Assembly: GCA_946537565.1 (NCBI GenBank)
Contig: CAMNFW010000009.1
Span: 1-19,528 of the forward strand
Length of the DNA stretch: 19,528 nt
Origin: an uncultured Ruminococcus sp.
Lineage (GTDB): Bacteria; Bacillota; Clostridia; Oscillospirales; Ruminococcaceae
Reading direction: 5' to 3'
Part shown: positions 15,709 to 19,528 of the stretch, in pieces
Layout: the number at the start of each line of letters is the position of its first letter
How positions within the stretch are numbered: position 1 is the first letter of the stretch
Translations under genes and position numbers: made by a program
The notes under the pieces: generated by a model
What the model was told of the DNA's origin: nothing
Database searches by the model: none
What the model saw: the letters and a program-made list of their open reading frames with translations, nothing else

Positions 15709-16179
15709 ATGGAGTTGATGATAACTGTAAAAGGCAATAAGTATACCATCACTGATAAGGCTAAGAACAGACTTCTTTATACAGTTAAGAAAAAAGGCTT
15801 CAGCGGAGCAAAATTTGTACTTCTTGATTCCAGCAGCTACCAACTGTATTCCATTGTTCAGTTCGGTGAGGAAAGAAAACCCTCTTTCGATATTACCCAT
15901 AACGAAAATACCTTCATGAAAGTTACCTGTAAATCCCTCTTCCTCGACCCTACCATAGTTTTTGAGGGTGACGGCTCGGTCTATCAGCTTACCAGCAAGG
16001 ACCACAGAAATTTTGACCTCATTAAAGATGATGCTGTTATGGGTCACCTCAAAACTGCTGTCACTGTTTCAGGAGATCTGCAGTATGAATTTGATATCGA
16101 AAATACTATTTTCGATGATTACCTTGTGCTGTTCGTGGTCGCCATCGACAGGACATTCGGTGAAATGAATAAAAAATAA
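15709..16179 (+). CDS. LURP-one / tubby-like domain protein
   Basis: A 156-residue soluble protein with a run of short beta strands: KYTITDKAKNRLLYTVKKK, then KFVLLDSSSYQLYSIV, YQLTSK, and the final LVLFVVAIDRTFGE. This layout resembles the LURP-one-related fold of bacterial YxjI-like proteins, related to the tubby C-terminal domain, whose members may bind membrane lipids. Function is unknown. The ATG at 15709 lies 7 nt after GGAGG (15697-15701); the ATG at 15703 is too close to it. It lies between argD and argF in the same unit. Family assignment rests on pattern, not on a search. Confidence 0.65.
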   Translation: MELMITVKGNKYTITDKAKNRLLYTVKKKGFSGAKFVLLDSSSYQLYSIVQFGEERKPSFDITHNENTFMKVTCKSLFLDPTIVFEGDGSVYQLTSKDHRNFDLIKDDAVMGHLKTAVTVSGDLQYEFDIENTIFDDYLVLFVVAIDRTFGEMNKK

Positions 16180-16206
16180 TAGCTTAGCTATCGAAAGGAT
16201 AAACCA

Positions 16207-17109
16207 ATGAAACATTTACTTAAAATGCTCGATCTCAGCACAGAAGAGATCATTGATATACTTAACCTGGCTGACCAGCTCAAGTATGAGCTTAAACACG
16301 GTATCCCTCATCCCCGTCTTCAGGGAAAAACTTTGGGTATGATCTTCCAGAAGGCTTCTACCCGTACAAGAGTTTCCTTCGAGACTGGTATGTATCAGCT
16401 GGGAGGTTATGCGCTTTTCCTCTCTTCCAATGATCTCCAGATCGGAAGAGGTGAACCCGTTCAGGATACTGCCCGTGTGCTTTCAAGATACCTCGACGGT
16501 ATTATGATCCGTACCTTTGAACAGTCTGAGGTGGAGGCTCTCGCTGAGTATGGAAATATCCCGATAATCAACGGTCTCACTGACTTCTGCCACCCTTGTC
16601 AGGTGCTGGCTGACCTCATGACTATCCGTGAGTTCAAGGGCAGCTTTGACGGCAAAAAAATGTGCTTCATCGGTGACGGCAATAATATGGCTAACTCCCT
16701 CATAGTCGGCTGTCTTAAGGTCGGTATGGCTGTGTCTGTGGCTTGCCCGGACGATTATCAGCCGCCTAAGGAAATTCTCGATTTCGCCGGTCAGTATGAC
16801 TGCTTCGAGATCACAAATTCTCCTGAACAGACTGCAAAGGATGCTGATGTTCTCATCACTGATGTGTGGGCTTCTATGGGTCAGGAAGGTGAAGCTGAAA
16901 AGAGAAGAAAAGCTTTCGCCGGCTATCAGATCAATGACAATATCATGTCTCTCGCTAAGGAGGACGCTATGGTTCTCCATTGTCTCCCCGCTCACCGTGA
17001 AGAGGAGATAACAGAAAAAGTCTTCGAGGCTCATGCGAAGGAGATCTTCGAGGAGGCTGAAAACAGACTTCATGCTCAGAAAGCTGTTATGGTCAAGCTC
17101 ATGAGCTGA
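16207..17109 (+). CDS. argF: Ornithine carbamoyltransferase
   Basis: The enzyme joins carbamoyl phosphate and ornithine to citrulline, which ArgG then uses. The 300-residue protein has the carbamoyl-phosphate loop STRTR (51-55), HPCQ (129-132), the ornithine-loop DVWASMGQ, and HCLPAHR (from H258) with the conserved Cys. The sequence and arg-gene context favour the anabolic enzyme over catabolic ArcB. AAAGGA (16194-16199) precedes the ATG. It is the last arg gene; a hairpin terminator follows directly at 17111. Carbamoyl phosphate synthase genes are not in the window. Confidence 0.96.
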   Translation: MKHLLKMLDLSTEEIIDILNLADQLKYELKHGIPHPRLQGKTLGMIFQKASTRTRVSFETGMYQLGGYALFLSSNDLQIGRGEPVQDTARVLSRYLDGIMIRTFEQSEVEALAEYGNIPIINGLTDFCHPCQVLADLMTIREFKGSFDGKKMCFIGDGNNMANSLIVGCLKVGMAVSVACPDDYQPPKEILDFAGQYDCFEITNSPEQTAKDADVLITDVWASMGQEGEAEKRRKAFAGYQINDNIMSLAKEDAMVLHCLPAHREEEITEKVFEAHAKEIFEEAENRLHAQKAVMVKLMS

Positions 17110-17110
17110 C

Positions 17111-17143
17111 ACTAAGACCCGGAATTTTTTCCGGGCTTAGTTT
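17111..17143 (+). terminator. Intrinsic terminator after argF
   Basis: ACTAAG-A-CCCGGAA (17111-17124) pairs with TTCCGGG-C-TTAGT across a short T loop, with one A/C mismatch, then a short TTT. The T-tract is weak, so some read-through into the gene at 17177 is plausible. Confidence 0.75.
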
Positions 17144-17176
17144 ATAAATGTCTGTGCGCTGGAATGGAGGCGCATA

Positions 17177-17698
17177 ATGTATAAGATCAAAATTCATTTT
17201 GAACCTGACGGCTTGCACTGGGCTGCCGCAGGAATTACGGTACTCGCCTTTCTGCTCATGTTCATTGCAGGAATTTTAATAGGAAGCCCGACAGGTCCGC
17301 TGGTTATGTGGGGCATATTCATAGTCTATATGGCAGGTCTGCTGATCGCAGCTATGATTTTTAAGGATCATACCATTGAAGTAGAATATGATAAGCATAC
17401 TGTCCGCTGGAAGTGGCTCTGGAAAGAGTATAAGGTTGATCTTTCGGAGATCGAAAAATTCGTGCTGAGAGTGCGTGAGTACAACATGAAAGGTGCTGTC
17501 ATACGCAGGCTGGAGCTGAGATTCTATCCGCCGGAAAGCGATGATCTCTGGGACGAACCGAATCTGAATGACAGGATCGACTCCGATTCAATAATTCAAA
17601 TGGCAGAGGGAAAAGCTGACGATCTGCCTTTAATGCAGCTGTACAATTTCCTCGCTGATGAGTATCCGGAAAAAGCAAAAGGCTTCGTGAAATGGTGA
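17177..17698 (+). CDS. Two-helix membrane protein with PH-like C-terminal domain
   Basis: A 173-residue protein with two N-terminal membrane helices (about 14-36 and 41-62). A soluble domain begins HTIEVEYDKHTVRWKWLWKEYKVDLSEIEKF. Two helices followed by this strand pattern are typical of small bacterial PH-domain proteins, though I cannot confirm the family. GGAGG (17166-17170) lies 6 nt before the ATG. It starts only 34 bases after the argF terminator with no clear promoter in between, so it relies on read-through or an unseen promoter. The gene ends 15 bases before the dockerin gene at 17714, suggesting joint transcription. Confidence 0.68.
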   Translation: MYKIKIHFEPDGLHWAAAGITVLAFLLMFIAGILIGSPTGPLVMWGIFIVYMAGLLIAAMIFKDHTIEVEYDKHTVRWKWLWKEYKVDLSEIEKFVLRVREYNMKGAVIRRLELRFYPPESDDLWDEPNLNDRIDSDSIIQMAEGKADDLPLMQLYNFLADEYPEKAKGFVKW

Positions 17699-17713
17699 CT
17701 GGAGGTATGCAGC

Positions 17714-18964
17714 ATGAGATCTTTTTTTACCAGGATAACAGCTGTTATGCTTGGAATTGCAGTGCTTGGCTGCGGAATCGTGCCAGTCAATGCGGAAGCT
17801 TTAACTCTTGGCGACTGCAATGACGACGGAGTTGTGGATTCAGCGGACGCATCTGATGTTCTAAGATATTATGCAGAGCTTTCCACCGGCAGTGAAAGGC
17901 AGTGGTCTGCTTTTGAGGCAGCCGACATGGACGGCAGCGGCTACATTGATTCCTCCGATGCTTCCTATGTTCTCGCCTATTATGCTGCCCGTTCAACCGG
18001 CGCACAGCTGACCTCTGAACGGTTCATGGAACTGAAAAATGCCGAAACAGAAGGATTTAATGCAATAGGCTATACCCATGTGGATTTCAATGGCAGCTGC
18101 CTGGAATACACAGTTGCAGGTATAGAAATATACAGCATGGATTTCAGCGCTGACTCAAAAGATATAAAATGTATCGGCGGTGAGCTGAGCCTTATAAGCT
18201 ACAGCAGAAACTGCGGCGACGAGAGGTATGATCTGGTCGAGAAAATTGATAAGGTCAATGAGGTCGGAAATGTCGAGACAAATTATGGCGTGATCCTGGA
18301 AACTGGTCAGAGCTTTACAGTAAGACTTCCGGAGGACTTTAAAGTTGACCTCAGCCGTGAGTATTATGTAAGTTTTCTGCCAGTGCTGGAAGTGGAGGGC
18401 GTTACGCTGAAACCTGTCTACAGGTGGACCGGCGAGCTTAATACGGTGAAGTATATCGTTGATAATGCTAAGCTGACACCTCACGATAATTACCCATTGT
18501 ATAATATCAAGGTGAATCCGCCAGTCTATAAAGCTACATATACCGTTAGTGCTAACGATAAAAGGATACTTGATAAATTTGCTGCTGAGCATTTTACTGA
18601 GGATATGTCAAATTATGACAAGATAGAGTATACTTGGCGCTGGCTGAATTATAACGTGACTTATGCGTCCGGAAGCCTCTACTCTCAGATCGCAGCGAAC
18701 AGCTGGGTCGAGGCCTGCTTTGAAAAGAAAATGGGTCAGTGTCTGCAATATAACGGCGCACTTGCCGAAATGCTGGCGTATATGGGCTATGATGTGTATC
18801 TGCTTGAAATGTGGCTGGACGGGAACAGTAATCAGCATTTCCGTGCGGAGGTAAATATTGACGGTCAGGCATACAGCATTGAAGTCGGAAATGATGGTTC
18901 ATATTCCGGCTGGATGTGGCTGTTCAGTCCGGTGGATTCGAGTATTGCAGGACTGAAAAGCTGA
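17714..18964 (+). CDS. Secreted protein with N-terminal type I dockerin and C-terminal transglutaminase-like domain
   Basis: This 416-residue exported protein starts with a signal peptide, with likely cleavage after VNA at 27. A VLGC at 17-20 is a poor alternative lipobox. A type I dockerin follows at about 32-92: calcium loop 1 D34-C-N36-D-D38...D45 and loop 2 D71-M-D73-G-S75...D82. The middle (about 100-275) is of unknown fold. Residues about 285-412 resemble a transglutaminase-like thiol domain: C343 in MGQCLQYNGALAEML and H375 in QHFRAEVNIDGQAYSIEVG. The third catalytic position appears to be E390 rather than the usual Asp. Family members may be proteases, peptidoglycan hydrolases or cross-linkers. 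The dockerin predicts attachment to a scaffoldin, yet dockerins usually sit at the C-terminus of enzymes. GGAGG (17701-17705) lies 8 nt before the ATG. Confidence 0.82.
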   Translation: MRSFFTRITAVMLGIAVLGCGIVPVNAEALTLGDCNDDGVVDSADASDVLRYYAELSTGSERQWSAFEAADMDGSGYIDSSDASYVLAYYAARSTGAQLTSERFMELKNAETEGFNAIGYTHVDFNGSCLEYTVAGIEIYSMDFSADSKDIKCIGGELSLISYSRNCGDERYDLVEKIDKVNEVGNVETNYGVILETGQSFTVRLPEDFKVDLSREYYVSFLPVLEVEGVTLKPVYRWTGELNTVKYIVDNAKLTPHDNYPLYNIKVNPPVYKATYTVSANDKRILDKFAAEHFTEDMSNYDKIEYTWRWLNYNVTYASGSLYSQIAANSWVEACFEKKMGQCLQYNGALAEMLAYMGYDVYLLEMWLDGNSNQHFRAEVNIDGQAYSIEVGNDGSYSGWMWLFSPVDSSIAGLKS

Positions 18965-18985
18965 CAATTTTTATAACGAAACAAG

Positions 18986-19009
18986 TGCCCGGAGCTTCCG
19001 GGCATTTTT
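18986..19009 (+). terminator. Intrinsic terminator after the dockerin-transglutaminase gene
   Basis: TGCCCGGA (18986-18993) and TCCGGGCA (18997-19004) form a perfect 8-bp stem with a 3-nt loop, followed by TTTTT. It ends only 7 bases before the ribosome site of the next gene. Confidence 0.85.
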
Positions 19010-19026
19010 ATAACTGGAGGTATAAT

Positions 19027-19395
19027 ATGGACGAGCTTATGATTCTCGGAGCAGTTGGGGCAGGATTTGTCGCATTTGGACACGTGATGCTTCTCAGGGT
19101 GCTGATTTTCAGAAAAAACAGCGGGGAATGTTCTGCTGAGATTATATCGGCAGAGAAGGACAAGAGAGGACGTTCTACCCATGAGGTGAAGTTCAGCGTT
19201 GATGGAAGAGAATATCAGGCGAAGGATACAGCCGGTTACAGCCAGGATTTTGTGATCGGAACAAAACAGGATATCCTATATAATAAGAGCGAGCCAGAGG
19301 TATTCTATTTTAAAGGTGACATAAAAACCAGGATAATTGCGTATTCTCTATGTGTGATACTGGGTGCTGCATTCATGATACGATTCTGGTTGTAG
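19027..19395 (+). CDS. DUF3592-like membrane protein
   Basis: A 122-residue protein with membrane helices at about 5-28 and 102-121 around a soluble beta segment. The segment reads like DUF3592: EIISAEKD, HEVKFSVDGREYQAKD, then a GTKQDILYNKSEPEVFYF strand resembling the family's YNPxxP element. Function is unknown. The ATG at 19027 has GGAGG at 19016-19020; an in-frame GTG/ATG further upstream would lie across the terminator at 18986 and is rejected. No promoter is visible between that terminator and the start, so expression may depend on read-through. Confidence 0.68.
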   Translation: MDELMILGAVGAGFVAFGHVMLLRVLIFRKNSGECSAEIISAEKDKRGRSTHEVKFSVDGREYQAKDTAGYSQDFVIGTKQDILYNKSEPEVFYFKGDIKTRIIAYSLCVILGAAFMIRFWL

Positions 19396-19437
19396 AAATT
19401 GTACAATAACCAACGTAAAAAACGACTCTTATTCTAC

Positions 19438-19466
19438 TTGACAAATGCCGAAAGTGGTGATATAAT
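19438..19466 (+). promoter_or_regulatory. Strong consensus promoter near the right edge
   Basis: TTGACA (19438-19443), 17-bp spacer and TATAAT (19461-19466), both perfect, with TG at 19458-19459 giving an extended -10. Transcription should start near 19473. It is the best promoter in the window. Confidence 0.85.
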
Positions 19467-19472
19467 ATATTT

Positions 19473-19528
19473 ACTGTCGAACGAGAGAACAGCACGAAAG
19501 GCACGAGGCAAAGGGATTTGCAGGAAAG
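19473..19528 (+). ncRNA. Start of a structured non-coding RNA, possibly RNase P RNA (cut by the window end)
   Basis: The 56 bases after the predicted start have no ORF or ordinary ribosome site but a compact hairpin, GCAAA-GGGA-TTTGC (19508-19521), directly followed by AGGAAAG at the edge. Bacterial RNase P RNA has a P3 hairpin followed by AGGAAAGUCC, and the consensus promoter fits a highly expressed RNA gene. The diagnostic UCC lies outside the window, so this could instead be another leader RNA or an mRNA with a weak ribosome site. Confidence 0.4.

Noticed and set aside
15157..16047. Long open frame on the minus strand opposite argD (296 codons).
   Set aside because: It is the antisense shadow of argD and the LURP-like gene; its translation is low-complexity, has no recognisable domain, and it lacks a ribosome site and promoter.

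Overview
The window looks like a chromosomal segment of an anaerobic, fibre-degrading Firmicute of the Ruminococcus type. The evidence is two secreted proteins with type I dockerin modules (the cellulosome docking signature), a maturase for [FeFe]-hydrogenase, AGGAGG-like ribosome sites, and short AT-rich intergenic regions with sigma-A-type promoters. The species cannot be fixed from the sequence alone.

Layout. 1-336 is the C-terminal end of a GGDEF-domain protein, closed by an intrinsic terminator. 603-3374 is a monocistronic secreted GH43 arabinanase with ricin-type modules and a C-terminal dockerin; it has its own strong promoter with an inverted-repeat element and its own terminator. 3609-6203 is a tightly packed birA-hydF-DUF2809 operon.

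6341-17109 carries a nearly complete arginine pathway in the order argG, argH, argC, argJ, argB, then argD, argF after a second promoter. ArgJ recycles the acetyl group, ArgB looks like the arginine-inhibitable type, and a palindromic ARG box plus two degenerate boxes lie just upstream of the argG promoter. Together these point to an acetyl-recycling pathway controlled by ArgR-type regulation and feedback. Argininosuccinate synthase and lyase (ArgG, ArgH) come first and the early enzymes later. No argR, carAB, argA or argE is present in the window. Six small, mostly membrane-anchored or zinc-ribbon genes of unknown role are interleaved between the arg genes, most with tight spacing or overlap.

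After the argF terminator come a two-helix membrane protein, a secreted dockerin/transglutaminase-like protein (the most unusual gene here, with the dockerin at the N-terminus), a terminator, and a DUF3592-like membrane protein. The last 90 bases hold a textbook extended -10 promoter and the start of a transcript without an ORF. It ends in a hairpin followed by AGGAAAG, which resembles the 5' part of RNase P RNA cut by the window edge.

No insertion sequences, CRISPR arrays, tRNA genes or prophage genes were seen. The best candidates for undescribed biology are the N-terminal-dockerin transglutaminase-like protein and the set of orphan membrane genes built into the arginine operon.
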